From positions 1 to 64,000 of the forward strand of contig CAZMDA010000013.1 in NCBI GenBank assembly GCA_964564865.1: a DNA stretch of 64,000 bases. Direction: 5' to 3'. The notes under the pieces were generated by a model. It had not been told where the DNA came from, searched no databases, and saw only the letters and a list, made by a program, of their open reading frames with translations. This document shows positions 50,297 through 59,024 of this stretch, one piece after another. Within the stretch, counting starts at the first letter, position 1. Each line of letters opens with the position of its first letter. A program made the position numbers and the translations under genes. This DNA is from RBG-16-66-20 sp964564865. Its GTDB lineage: Bacteria; Pseudomonadota; Gammaproteobacteria; Burkholderiales; SG8-39.

Positions 50297-51429
50297 GCGC
50301 GAGCCTGGTGCTGAAGAACGCCCGCGTGGTGACCGGGGGCGAGGTCGTCGAAGGCTCGGTCTGCGTTCGCGACGGCCGCATCGCCGCCGTGGACAAGGGC
50401 GCCGCCTCCCCGGGCCTCGACCTCGAGGGCGACTTCCTGATCCCGGGCCTGGTGGAACTGCACACCGACAACTTCGAGCGCCACCTCATGCCGCGGCCCA
50501 AGGTGCGCTGGCCGGAGCTGCCGGCGCTGTTCGGGCACGATGCCGAAGTGGCCTCTGCGGGCATCACCACGGTGTTCGACGCGCTCGGCGTCGGCGACGC
50601 CGATCCGGAGGCGATGCGCGGCCAGAGCATGGACGCGGTGATCAAGGCCATCGCGCACGCCGCCGACCAGGAGCTGCTGCGCGCCGAGCACCGCCTGCAT
50701 ATCCGCGTCGAACTGCCCGCCCCCAACACACGCGAGCTCTTCGAGCCCTTCGCGGACCATCCGCTGGTGGGGCTGGTGTCGCTGATGGACCATACGCCGG
50801 GCCAGCGCCAGTGGGAGGACCTCGAGCAGGCCCGGATCTACTACTGCGGCAAGAAGGGCTGGTCGGACGAGAAGTTCGCGCGCTCGGTCTCCGAGTCGAA
50901 GGCGCTCCAGGAGCGCAACACCGTCCCCAACCGCCGCTACTTCGTCCAGTACGCGCGCGAACGCGGGATTCCGCTCGCCAGCCACGACGACACGCGGCTG
51001 GAACACGTCGAGCAGGCGCACGCCGAGGGTGCCGCGATCTCGGAGTTCCCGACCAGGGTCGAGGCCGCGCGCGCGGCAAAGGAACGGGGCCTGAGCACGG
51101 TCATGGGCGCGCCCAACGTGGTGCGCGGCGGGTCGCATTCGGGGAACGTCGCCGCCGCGGAACTGGCGCGGCTGGGGCTTCTCGATTCGCTGTCGTCCGA
51201 CTACGTGCCTGCCAGCCTGCTGATGGCGGCGTTCCGCCTTGTGCCGGAGGCGGGTTTCACCATCCCGCAGGCCGTGGCCACGGTCAGCCTCAACCCGGCG
51301 CGCGCCGCCGGTCTGCTGGATCGCGGCGAAATCGCGCCGGGATTGCGCGCCGACCTGGTCCAGGTGCGCATGGCCGGGGAGCAGCCGGTGGTGCGGGCGG
51401 TGTGGCGGGAAGGCGTGCGGGTGGTCTGA
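50293..51429 (+). CDS. phnM: Alpha-D-ribose 1-methylphosphonate 5-triphosphate diphosphatase PhnM
   Basis: Amidohydrolase-fold enzyme that removes pyrophosphate from the ribosylated phosphonate before PhnJ acts. It has 378 residues. Metal ligands fit GLVELHTDNFERH (HxD), LASHDDTRLEHV and LSSDYVPASLLMAAF. It closes the phn core operon; arsC follows 31 bp later. Confidence 0.95.
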   Translation: MSASLVLKNARVVTGGEVVEGSVCVRDGRIAAVDKGAASPGLDLEGDFLIPGLVELHTDNFERHLMPRPKVRWPELPALFGHDAEVASAGITTVFDALGVGDADPEAMRGQSMDAVIKAIAHAADQELLRAEHRLHIRVELPAPNTRELFEPFADHPLVGLVSLMDHTPGQRQWEDLEQARIYYCGKKGWSDEKFARSVSESKALQERNTVPNRRYFVQYARERGIPLASHDDTRLEHVEQAHAEGAAISEFPTRVEAARAAKERGLSTVMGAPNVVRGGSHSGNVAAAELARLGLLDSLSSDYVPASLLMAAFRLVPEAGFTIPQAVATVSLNPARAAGLLDRGEIAPGLRADLVQVRMAGEQPVVRAVWREGVRVV

Positions 51430-51460
51430 CGGCGAGGTGGTGGAGGGCGCAGAGGAAAAA

Positions 51461-52003
51461 ATGGAAACGACAAGAACGCGCAACGTGCTGTTCCTGTGCA
51501 CGGGAAACTCGGCGCGGTCGATCATGGCCGAGGTCCTGCTCAACGCGATGGGCAAGGGGCGCTATGTCGCCTTCAGCGCCGGCAGCCATCCCAACGGCAC
51601 CGTGAACCGGTTCGCGATCGAGCTGCTGCAGAAGAACCGCCTGCCGACCGAGGGGCTGCGCAGCAAGAGCTGGGACGAGTTCGCGGCTCGGGGCGCGCCG
51701 CAGCTCGACTTCGTATTCACCGTCTGCGACCAGGCGGCGGGCGAATCCTGCCCGGTCTGGCCCGGCCAGCCGATGACCGCTCACTGGGGCATCAACGACC
51801 CGGCAGCCGCCGGGGGCGACATCGAGATGAAGCAGAAGGCCTTCTTCCGCGCCTACAACGAACTGCAGAACCGGCTGTCGATCTTCGTCAACCTGCCGCT
51901 GGACAAGCTCGACCGCCTGAGCCTGCAGCGCAAGCTGGACGACATCGGGCGGCTAGGTGCCGACGACGCCACCGTCCTTGCGGCGGATCACCACGGTCGC
52001 TGA
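51461..52003 (+). CDS. arsC: Arsenate reductase / low-molecular-weight phosphatase family
   Basis: A 180-residue protein of the LMW-phosphatase arsenate reductase family. The active-site loop is LCTGNSARS with Cys13. Further cysteines at 89 (FTVCDQ) and 97 (ESCPVWPG) could form the disulfide relay of thioredoxin-linked ArsC. A plausible ribosome site (gaggaa) precedes the ATG. Being last in the Pho-controlled phn operon it may deal with arsenate that enters through Pst during Pi starvation. It converges on phoX with a 51 bp overlap. Confidence 0.85.
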   Translation: METTRTRNVLFLCTGNSARSIMAEVLLNAMGKGRYVAFSAGSHPNGTVNRFAIELLQKNRLPTEGLRSKSWDEFAARGAPQLDFVFTVCDQAAGESCPVWPGQPMTAHWGINDPAAAGGDIEMKQKAFFRAYNELQNRLSIFVNLPLDKLDRLSLQRKLDDIGRLGADDATVLAADHHGR

Positions 52004-53866
52004 GCGCGGCCGGGCGCCCGCCACGCCGCTGGGCCACGTCGAGTAGCGCGACGGATTGTCCGGATCGCTGCGGTCCGAGGGCGATTCCCCGGGGTGCTGG
52101 ATGTTGACGAACATCGTGCGCATGTCCGGGGTGCATACGACGCCGGTCACCTCGCAGTTGGGCGGACCGACGAGGAAGCGGCGCGTCTCGCCGGTGCGCG
52201 GATCGGCCGCGAGCATCATGTTGCTCCCCAGCCCCGCGTATTCGCCCTTGTACATGTTGGTTGCGTGGGCATCGGTCTGGATCCAGAGCACGCCGCGTTC
52301 GTCGAACCACAGGCCGTCCGGGCTGCCGTAGGAATCACCCTTGATGCTTCCCCTGGCTTCGGCGCGCGCGTTCGCGGGATCCCCGGCGAGCACGAAGTGC
52401 TGCCAGGAAAAGGCGGTGGCGTCGAAGTCGCCATCCTCCTTCCATTTGATGATGTTTCCCATGGTGTTGTTGGCGCGCGGATTCGCCGCGTCAGTCCCTG
52501 GCCTGTTGGCGGCGCCTCGCGCGGTGTTGTTGGTCAGGGTGCAGTAGACCTCCCCTGAGCGCGGATCGATGGCGATCCACTCGGGGCGGTCCATTTTCGT
52601 GGCTCCCATGAGGTCCGAGGCCTGGCGCGACTTGATCAGGACGTCGCCCTGGTCGGAGAAACCGCGCTCCGCCGTCAGGCCGTTGCGGCCGGCCGCGAGC
52701 TCCATCCAGCTGCCGCGGCCGCCGGCATCGAACCTGGCGACGTAGAGCCTGCCGTGGTCCAGCAGGTCGCGGTTGGCGGCGAAGCCGCCGGGGCGCACGC
52801 GGTCGCGGCTGACGAACTTGTAGATGTACTCGAAGGCCGCGTCCTCGCCCATGTACACGACGACACGGCCGTCCCTGGTGAGCGCCGTCCACGCGCCCTC
52901 GTGCGCGGCGCGTCCGAGCGCGGTGCGTTTCACCGGCGTCATGGTCGGATCCATCGGATCGATCTCCACCACCCAGCCGAAGCGATTCGGCTCGTTCGGG
53001 TGCCTCGCGGCGTCGAAGCGCTCTTCGTGCTCGTGCCAGCGGTAGCCGCGGCCGCCGCGGCGCAGGCCCCAGCGCGCACCGTGGGCGTCGGGCTTCTCGG
53101 GGCCGCTGAAATAGAAAATGAAGTTCTCCTCGCACGTGAGGTAAGTACCCCAGGGCGTATAGCCGTGCGCGCAGTTGTTCAGCGTCCCCAGCACGCGATT
53201 GCCGGCGGGATCGCCCGCGGTGCGCATCATCGGGTGGCCGGCCGCGGGCCCGGCAATCGCCATAGGCGTCGCGGCAGTGATGCGGCGCGCGAGACGGGAC
53301 GGCCGGACCATCGACCATTCGCCGCCGCGCGCCTCGATCTCGAGCACGGTCACGCCGTGCGCGGCGATGGACTTGCGGGTCTTCTCGGCATTCCAGGTCC
53401 TTGTCCCGTCCGGGTGCAGCAGGCCGTCGTCGGTGTACTCGTTGTTGAACACCAGCAGGCCGCGCCGGCTGCCATCCAGCGGGAAGTAATGCATGCCGTC
53501 GTGATGCATGCCGACCTGCACCGCCTGGTCCGCCGCCGAGTTGGATCCGTCGGGCCGGAACGCCGGCATGTTTCCGGGCACGCCGACCGGCTCGCCCCAC
53601 ATGAACGCCGGGGTGGCGACATAGCCTTCGGGCACGATGACCTTGTCCGCGGTGGAAACCGGCACGCTCTTGAACCCGATGAGCGGGCCGCTCCCGGCAG
53701 GCGCCGGGCCGCCGGCGCAGCCCGCCAGCAGGGGAGAGAACACGCTGGCCACGGCGCCCGCGACCCCGGCGCGCATCAGGATGCGCCGGCGCGGATCGGA
53801 CAGGTCGTGAATGGAGGGATTGGAGGACGGGTTGGAGTCCTCCATGTCGCGGAAGTCTTTCGCCAT
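51953..53866 (-). CDS. phoX: PhoX-family alkaline phosphatase
   Basis: Periplasmic Ca/Fe-dependent phosphatase that frees Pi from organic esters. It has 637 residues. A Tat signal (DPRRRILMRAGVAG followed by a hydrophobic stretch to about 60) is present, as needed for a cofactor-loaded PhoX. The body shows PhoX/DUF839 features: FNNEYTDDGLLHPDG, LNNCAHGYTPWGTYLTCEENF, FGWVVEIDPMDP, MGEDAAFEYIYKF and DGLWFDERGVLWIQTD. It is 34 bp after phnE, with a ggagg ribosome site, so it likely ends the phnC transcript. Confidence 0.93.
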   Translation of the reverse strand: MAKDFRDMEDSNPSSNPSIHDLSDPRRRILMRAGVAGAVASVFSPLLAGCAGGPAPAGSGPLIGFKSVPVSTADKVIVPEGYVATPAFMWGEPVGVPGNMPAFRPDGSNSAADQAVQVGMHHDGMHYFPLDGSRRGLLVFNNEYTDDGLLHPDGTRTWNAEKTRKSIAAHGVTVLEIEARGGEWSMVRPSRLARRITAATPMAIAGPAAGHPMMRTAGDPAGNRVLGTLNNCAHGYTPWGTYLTCEENFIFYFSGPEKPDAHGARWGLRRGGRGYRWHEHEERFDAARHPNEPNRFGWVVEIDPMDPTMTPVKRTALGRAAHEGAWTALTRDGRVVVYMGEDAAFEYIYKFVSRDRVRPGGFAANRDLLDHGRLYVARFDAGGRGSWMELAAGRNGLTAERGFSDQGDVLIKSRQASDLMGATKMDRPEWIAIDPRSGEVYCTLTNNTARGAANRPGTDAANPRANNTMGNIIKWKEDGDFDATAFSWQHFVLAGDPANARAEARGSIKGDSYGSPDGLWFDERGVLWIQTDAHATNMYKGEYAGLGSNMMLAADPRTGETRRFLVGPPNCEVTGVVCTPDMRTMFVNIQHPGESPSDRSDPDNPSRYSTWPSGVAGARPRSATVVIRRKDGGVVGT

Positions 53867-53900
53867 GATCGCCTCCGGAGTGAAAACCGCCTTGCCGGGG

Positions 53901-54752
53901 CTAGCGCCCCTGGATCAGTCGGCTGCGCACCCGCTGCGACAGCCAGTCTATCGCGTACACCGAGATGAGGATGAGGATCATGATGAAGCTGGCCTCCTCC
54001 CAGAGCAGCGTACGGATCCGGTCGGCGAGGTAGAAGCCGATGCCGCCGGCGCCGACGATCCCGAGTATGGTGGCCGAGCGCGTGTTCGACTCGAATATGT
54101 AGAGTGCGTTGGACAGCATCACCGGCAGGACCTGAGGCAGGATGCCGAAGCGCACCGTCTGCAGGCCGTTGCCGCCGCAAGCCTTGACGCCGTCCATCTG
54201 CTTCTTCTCCACGTTCTCGATCGCCTCCGAGTACAGTTTGGCCAGCGTGCCGATGTCGGAAATGATGATGGCGAGGATACCAGCCAGCGGCCCCAAACCG
54301 ACCGCGCGCACGAAGATCAGCGCCCAGATCATCTGGTCCACGCCGCGCAGGGTGTCGCTGCCACGGCGGGCGAGGAACTGCACCACGCGCAGGGCGACCA
54401 CATTGCGCGCGCACAGCAGGCCCAATGGCACGGCAAGAATGGCGGCGATGAAGGTGCCGAGGAAGGCCATCGCGATCGTCTGCAGCATTGCGTAGGAGTA
54501 CTCCCAGAACGCATCCTTGGCGGTCGGCGGAAACATGTGCCCGATCACCTCGACCATCTTCGAGGCGCCGTTCCACAGCCGCAGCGGTGAGAAGTCGGCC
54601 AACCACATGCACCAGGCGGTGAACACGGCGAACGCGCCCAGCGTGGCGATGCGAAGGGCGCGGTCGCCGGCCGGGGCGCCGAACGCGCCGGGGCAGATGC
54701 CGCGCGCCGCGTCGATCTCGTGCGGCGTCATCCTGGACAGGCGGATGATCAT
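53901..54752 (-). CDS. phnE: Phosphonate ABC transporter permease PhnE (second)
   Basis: A 283-residue inner-membrane permease with about six helices. The permease loop is DGVKACGGNGLQTVRFGILPQVLPVMLSN, preceded by LIFVRAVGLGPLAGILAI and followed by SATILGIVGAGGIGFYLADRI. The start overlaps the first phnE by 4 bp. The two PhnE chains probably form a heterodimeric channel. Confidence 0.93.
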   Translation of the reverse strand: MIIRLSRMTPHEIDAARGICPGAFGAPAGDRALRIATLGAFAVFTAWCMWLADFSPLRLWNGASKMVEVIGHMFPPTAKDAFWEYSYAMLQTIAMAFLGTFIAAILAVPLGLLCARNVVALRVVQFLARRGSDTLRGVDQMIWALIFVRAVGLGPLAGILAIIISDIGTLAKLYSEAIENVEKKQMDGVKACGGNGLQTVRFGILPQVLPVMLSNALYIFESNTRSATILGIVGAGGIGFYLADRIRTLLWEEASFIMILILISVYAIDWLSQRVRSRLIQGR

Positions 54753-55615
54753 GGCACGCCCTCCTTGCCGATCATGCGGTGGCGCACCGACTCGCAGGCG
54801 TGGTCGATCAGCATCACGGTGATGATCAGCATGATGAGCAGCGCGCTGATGTCCTCGTAGTACAGCATCCGGATCGCGGTGTAGAACTCCTGGCCTATGC
54901 CGCCGGCGCCGACGAATCCGACCACGCTGGCGGTGCGCACGTTGATCTCGAAGCGCCACAGCGTGAAGCTGGTGAAGTTGGGCAGCACCTGCGGCAGGAC
55001 GGCAAAGCGGATGGTCTGCACCCAGTTCGCGCCCGCCGCGCGCAGGCCGTCCACCGGCTTCATGTCGATGTTCTCGACCGCCTCCGCGAACAGCTTGCCG
55101 TTGCCGCCCATGGAGTGGATGGCGATGGCGAGGATTCCCGCCAGGGGGCCGATGCCGAAGGCGAACACGAAGATGAGGGCGTAGACCAGGTCCGGGATGG
55201 TGCGAAACACTTCGAGCGCGCGCCGCGACAGCCAGTAGCCCCAGGTGCTGCGCTTCAGGTTCTGCGAGGCGTCGAAGCACAGGACAACGGCGCCGATGGT
55301 CCCCAGCAGGGTCGCCAGGTAGGCGATCAGGATGGTTTCCCAGAGCAGCTTCAGCCACTTGGGCAGGCCGTAGAACCACTCCTGCAGGTCGCCCCAGAGG
55401 TTGGCCCAGGTGAGCGCCGGCAGGATCTTGACGATGTACTCGTGCACGCGCGGCAGGCCGGCCGCGATCTTGCCGGGGCTGAATTCGCCCACCCAGGCCG
55501 AGGCCAGCAGCGCGGCGAGGAGCAGCGACCCGTAGCCGATCGTCGTCCAGCGCCGGCGGGCGCGCAGGCCCTGGTAGGCGTGCTCGAAGGCGGCGACGGA
55601 GGCCGAGGCGGACAT
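54749..55615 (-). CDS. phnE: Phosphonate ABC transporter permease PhnE (first)
   Basis: A 288-residue permease paralogous to its neighbour: DGLRAAGANWVQTIRFAVLPQVLPNF, LIFVFAFGIGPLAGILAIAIH, and ASVVGFVGAGGIGQEFYTAI. About six membrane helices. It follows phnD directly (stop and start abut). Confidence 0.93.
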   Translation of the reverse strand: MSASASVAAFEHAYQGLRARRRWTTIGYGSLLLAALLASAWVGEFSPGKIAAGLPRVHEYIVKILPALTWANLWGDLQEWFYGLPKWLKLLWETILIAYLATLLGTIGAVVLCFDASQNLKRSTWGYWLSRRALEVFRTIPDLVYALIFVFAFGIGPLAGILAIAIHSMGGNGKLFAEAVENIDMKPVDGLRAAGANWVQTIRFAVLPQVLPNFTSFTLWRFEINVRTASVVGFVGAGGIGQEFYTAIRMLYYEDISALLIMLIITVMLIDHACESVRHRMIGKEGVP

Positions 55616-56515
55616 CTACTGCCTGCGCCTCGCCTTGCGCTGCTCCAGCACCGCGTCGAGGATCGGCTGGTACATCGCGTGCGTCACTTCCACGTAGCCC
55701 TGGGTCTTGCCGCGCACCACCGTCTCGGCCATTCTCGGATCGATGGCCTGCAACTCGAGGAACAGCTTGCGGATGTCCCGTTTCATGTCCTCCGGCAGGT
55801 CCTTGCGGACCGTGATCGGCGAGTTCGGGATCAGGGGCGACATCCATACCAGGCGCAGCAGCTTCGGATCCAGGATGCCGCGGTCGGTCATGGCGCGCAG
55901 CACGCCGCGGTCCAGGGGATTGCGCGAACCCCAGACGAACGCGGCATCGAACTGCCCCTTCACGACGCCGAGCGCGCTCTGCTCGTGGCCCCCGGAGAAG
56001 ATCGTCTTGCCGAAGTACGTCCCGGCGTCGATGCCGGACGCGCGCAGGCTGACCAGCGGCACGAGATAGCCAGAGGTGGAGTTAGGGTCGGCCCAGGCGA
56101 GGATCCTGCCCCTGAGGTCCTCGATGCCGCGGAAGGTCGAGTCGGCCTTCACGATCAGGTGCGCGTGGTAGCCGACGTCGCCGTCGGGTTCCTTCGCCGC
56201 CGCCAGCGGCTCGACCTGCCCGTTGGAGTCGATCCAGGCCGAGGCGTAGGCGGCCGGACCCAGCGAGGCGAAGTGGATCTGGCCGGAGGTCAGGGCCTGC
56301 ACCGTGCCGGCGTAGTCGGACGCGGTATAGATGCGGAGCTCCGCGCCCAGGCGATCCTTGAACACCTTTGCGAAGTCCCGGAAACGGGCCTCGGTCGCAC
56401 CCTGGCTCTCGGAGCTGACGGCACTCATCCCGACCACGGGGTGCTTCTGGCGCCAGTCCTGGCCCAGGGCGGCGCCCGCCCAGAGGGCGAGGACCGCGAG
56501 GAATGCCGCGCGCAC
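55616..56515 (-). CDS. phnD: Phosphonate ABC transporter substrate-binding protein PhnD (second)
   Basis: A 299-residue periplasmic binding protein with a short signal peptide (about 1-18). GTG start one base after the first phnD stop. Binding-site stretches YTASDYAGTVQALTSGQIHFASLGPAAYASAW and LAWADPNSTSGYLVP (read in parts) are shared with the first copy, but the sequence has clearly diverged (for example the MSAVSSESQGATEARF start). A different ligand, such as phosphite or another phosphonate, is possible. Confidence 0.9.
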   Translation of the reverse strand: MRAAFLAVLALWAGAALGQDWRQKHPVVGMSAVSSESQGATEARFRDFAKVFKDRLGAELRIYTASDYAGTVQALTSGQIHFASLGPAAYASAWIDSNGQVEPLAAAKEPDGDVGYHAHLIVKADSTFRGIEDLRGRILAWADPNSTSGYLVPLVSLRASGIDAGTYFGKTIFSGGHEQSALGVVKGQFDAAFVWGSRNPLDRGVLRAMTDRGILDPKLLRLVWMSPLIPNSPITVRKDLPEDMKRDIRKLFLELQAIDPRMAETVVRGKTQGYVEVTHAMYQPILDAVLEQRKARRRQ

Positions 56516-56516
56516 C

Positions 56517-57431
56517 TCAGTTCCGCTTGCGGGCGTTGCGCACTTCGATCGCCGCGTCCAGCACCGGCTTGTACATCTCGTGCGTCACCGGCACGAAGCC
56601 GGCGGTCTTGCCGCGCGCCGCGGCTTCGGCGACCGCCGGGCTCTTGACGTGCAGCTCGGTCCAGAAGGCGAGCAGGTCCTTTTTCATGTCCGCCGGCATG
56701 TCCTTGCGCACGATCACCAGCGGGTTTGGAATCAGGGGCGATTCCCAGATGACGCGGAACTGGTCCATCTTCAGCACGCCGCGATCCACCATGGCGCGGA
56801 TCTGGCCGGCGTTATGGCCCTTGGAGGACCAGGTGAAGGCGGAATCGAACTGGCCGTTGATCACGCCCAGCACGCTTTGCTCGTGGCCGCCGGAGAACAG
56901 GGTCTTGCCGAAGAAGCGCTCCGCCTCGATTCCCGCCGCGCGCAAGCTGACCAGCGGGATCAGGTAGCCGGAGGTCGAGTTCGGGTCTGCCCAGGCGAGC
57001 GAGCGGCCCTTCAGGTCCTGCAACTGCTTGTACGGGCTGCCGGACTGCACGATCAGGATGGAGTGGTAGCCGAGCGAGCCGTCCAGTTCCTTGTTTGCGA
57101 CCAGCGGCTCCACCTGCCCGTTGGAGTCGATCCAGGCCGAGGCATAGCCGCTCGCGCCCAACTGCGCCATGTGGATCTGGCCGCCGGTGAGCGCCTGGAT
57201 GGTGCCGGCATAGTCCGATGCCGTGAAGATGCGCATCTCGACACCGGTGCGCTCCTTGAACGCGTTGGCGACTTCCTTGAACCGCGTCTGGGTCGCGGAC
57301 TGGTTCTCGGTGCTGACCGAGCTGAAGCCCACGACGGACACCTTCTTCTTCCATTCCTGGGCCTGCGCGGCGAGAGGGGCGAGCGCGGCGGCCGCGAGGG
57401 CAAGCGGGACGAGTCGTTTCAGGGCAAGCAT
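56517..57431 (-). CDS. phnD: Phosphonate ABC transporter substrate-binding protein PhnD (first)
   Basis: A 304-residue periplasmic binding protein, signal peptide about 1-24 (ending LAAQAQ). It contains FTASDYAGTIQALTGGQIHMAQLG, SLAWADPNSTSGYLIPLVSL and FSGGHEQSVLGVINGQFD, typical of PhnD. It lies 31 bp after phnC and is followed by a diverged tandem copy. Confidence 0.92.
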   Translation of the reverse strand: MLALKRLVPLALAAAALAPLAAQAQEWKKKVSVVGFSSVSTENQSATQTRFKEVANAFKERTGVEMRIFTASDYAGTIQALTGGQIHMAQLGASGYASAWIDSNGQVEPLVANKELDGSLGYHSILIVQSGSPYKQLQDLKGRSLAWADPNSTSGYLIPLVSLRAAGIEAERFFGKTLFSGGHEQSVLGVINGQFDSAFTWSSKGHNAGQIRAMVDRGVLKMDQFRVIWESPLIPNPLVIVRKDMPADMKKDLLAFWTELHVKSPAVAEAAARGKTAGFVPVTHEMYKPVLDAAIEVRNARKRN

Positions 57432-57462
57432 GGATTCTCCAGTCGTTTACGGGTCAAGGGGG

Positions 57463-58278
57463 TCAGGCGGAAGCCGCGGCCGCCACCGGCAGGGCGAAGC
57501 CGCCGTTGGTCGAGGTCGCGTTTTCGTTGAACTGCTCCAGTTCCTCGGACACGCCGTAAATGCGCCGCACGGTGGCAGCGCTGAGGGCGCCGGGGTGGCC
57601 GTCGAACACCACCTCGCCGGCGGCGATGCCGACGACGCGGTCGCAGTACTGGCGCGCGGTGTCGAGGGTGTGCAGGTTGCACAGGACGGTGATGCCGTCC
57701 TCGCGGTTGATTTTGCGCAGCGCCTCCATCACCAGGATCGCGCTGCGCGGATCGAGCGACGCGATCGGCTCGTCCGCCAGCACGATCTCGGGTTCCTGCA
57801 TCAGCGCGCGCGCGATCGCGACGCGCTGCTGCTGCCCGCCGGAGAGCGTCTCGGCCCGCTGGAACGCGAGCGCCGCGCAGTCCAGGCGCTCCAGCGCCAG
57901 CACCGCCATGGCGCGTTCGCTGGCCGAAAAGCGCTTGAGCAGCGAGGGCAGGGTGCCGTGGTACGAGATGCGGCCCAGCAGGACGTTGGTCAGGACGTCC
58001 AGCCGCGGCACGAGGTTGAACTGCTGGAAGATCATGGCGCAGCGCGCGCGCCAGCGCAGCAGCGGTCTGCCGGTGATGCCGCTGACGTTCTCGCCCTTCC
58101 ATTCAACTCGGCCTGCGCTGGGGTCGCTGAGCCGGTTGATGAGGCGCAGAAGGGTGGATTTGCCGGCGCCGGAGCGGCCGATGATGCCGACCATCTGGCC
58201 CGCCGGCACCGACAGCGACACCGATTTCAGCGCCGCAACGGCGCCAAACGACTTGCCAAGGGAGGTGATCTCGAGCAT
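57463..58278 (-). CDS. phnC: Phosphonate ABC transporter ATP-binding protein PhnC
   Basis: ATPase of the phosphonate importer, 271 residues. Walker A GRSGAGKSTLL, CAMIFQQFNLVPRLDVLTNVLLGR (Q-loop region characteristic of PhnC, read in parts), signature LSGGQQQRVAIARAL, Walker B VLADEPIASLDP. It is first in the minus-strand operon phnC-phnD-phnD-phnE-phnE-phoX, behind its own Pho promoter and divergent from phnZ. Confidence 0.95.
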   Translation of the reverse strand: MLEITSLGKSFGAVAALKSVSLSVPAGQMVGIIGRSGAGKSTLLRLINRLSDPSAGRVEWKGENVSGITGRPLLRWRARCAMIFQQFNLVPRLDVLTNVLLGRISYHGTLPSLLKRFSASERAMAVLALERLDCAALAFQRAETLSGGQQQRVAIARALMQEPEIVLADEPIASLDPRSAILVMEALRKINREDGITVLCNLHTLDTARQYCDRVVGIAAGEVVFDGHPGALSAATVRRIYGVSEELEQFNENATSTNGGFALPVAAAASA

Positions 58279-58306
58279 CGGATTGCCGCGGAGTGGAAAC
58301 GCCGCG

Positions 58307-58351
58307 ACGATAGCCGCCGACTGTTACGGGATTGCGAACCTTTCGTGACAT
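58307..58351 (-). promoter_or_regulatory. Pho box and -10 for phnC operon
   Basis: Toward phnC: ATGTCAC, GGTTCGC and CCGTAAC (58351 down to 58323) in an 11 bp step, then exactly 10 bp, then TATCGT (58312-58307) as -10. The phnC start is 28 bp beyond. Confidence 0.82.
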
Positions 58352-58373
58352 GCGCGCCGCGCCGCGCGGTCAC

Positions 58374-58407
58374 CCGTCATCCGGCGGTCATGATCCATGC
58401 CGAGAAT
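58374..58407 (+). promoter_or_regulatory. Pho box and -10 for phnZ
   Basis: CCGTCAT (58374-58380), 4 bp, CGGTCAT (58385-58391), then 10 bp and GAGAAT (58402-58407). Two good half-sites; the -10 is moderate. It lies back to back with the phnC promoter. Confidence 0.78.
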
Positions 58408-58433
58408 GGTCGCGAACAACGGAACACGCGCGC

Positions 58434-59012
58434 ATGTCGCTCAAAGTAGACGAGATCATCAGGCTGTACGAAGAACGCGGCGCCGCCATGTACGGCTCCG
58501 AATCCGTGAGCCAGCTCGAGCACGCGCTGCAGTGCGCCGCGCTCGGGATGGGAGAGGATGCCTCCAGCGAGCTAGTCGCCGCTGCGCTGCTGCACGACCT
58601 TGGACATCTGGTCACCGACCTGCCGCACAGGATCGAGCGCGACGTGGACGATGTGCACCAGTACCTCGCGGTGCCGTTCCTGCGCGGCACCTTTCCGGAT
58701 GCGGTGATCGAGCCGATCCGGCTGCACGTCGACGCCAAGCGCTACCTGTGCCGCGCGGAGAGCAGCTACTGGGCCGGCTTGTCGCCGGCGTCGCGCCACA
58801 GCCTGGAGCTTCAGGGCGGCGTGTTCAGTGACATCGCCGCCGAGCGCTTCCTCGCCAGGCCCTACGCCTGGGACGCCGTGCGGCTGCGGCGCTGGGACGA
58901 CCAGGCCAAGGTTCCGGGCCTGCGCACGCCGTCCATCAGGGACATGGAACCCGTGCTGCGCGACGCCGCGCGGGCATCCCGGCGCGAGACCTTTCCGCTG
59001 CTCGGGCCCTGA
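58434..59012 (+). CDS. phnZ: HD-domain phosphonate oxygenase, PhnZ-like
   Basis: A 192-residue HD-domain protein matching the phosphonate-operon HD family. PhnZ is a di-iron oxygenase that cleaves (1-hydroxy-2-aminoethyl)phosphonate to glycine and Pi. Tyr20, Glu23 and His30 (MYGSESVSQLEH) have the same spacing as PhnZ Tyr24, Glu27 and His34. His54-Asp55 (LLHDLGHL) form the HD pair; His75 (DDVHQYLA) and His98 with Lys102 (RLHVDAKRYL) fit the remaining ligands and substrate Lys. The start at the third available Met gives the family length. The usual partner phnY is not in the window. Confidence 0.88.
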   Translation: MSLKVDEIIRLYEERGAAMYGSESVSQLEHALQCAALGMGEDASSELVAAALLHDLGHLVTDLPHRIERDVDDVHQYLAVPFLRGTFPDAVIEPIRLHVDAKRYLCRAESSYWAGLSPASRHSLELQGGVFSDIAAERFLARPYAWDAVRLRRWDDQAKVPGLRTPSIRDMEPVLRDAARASRRETFPLLGP

Positions 59013-59024
59013 AGACCTGCGGGC

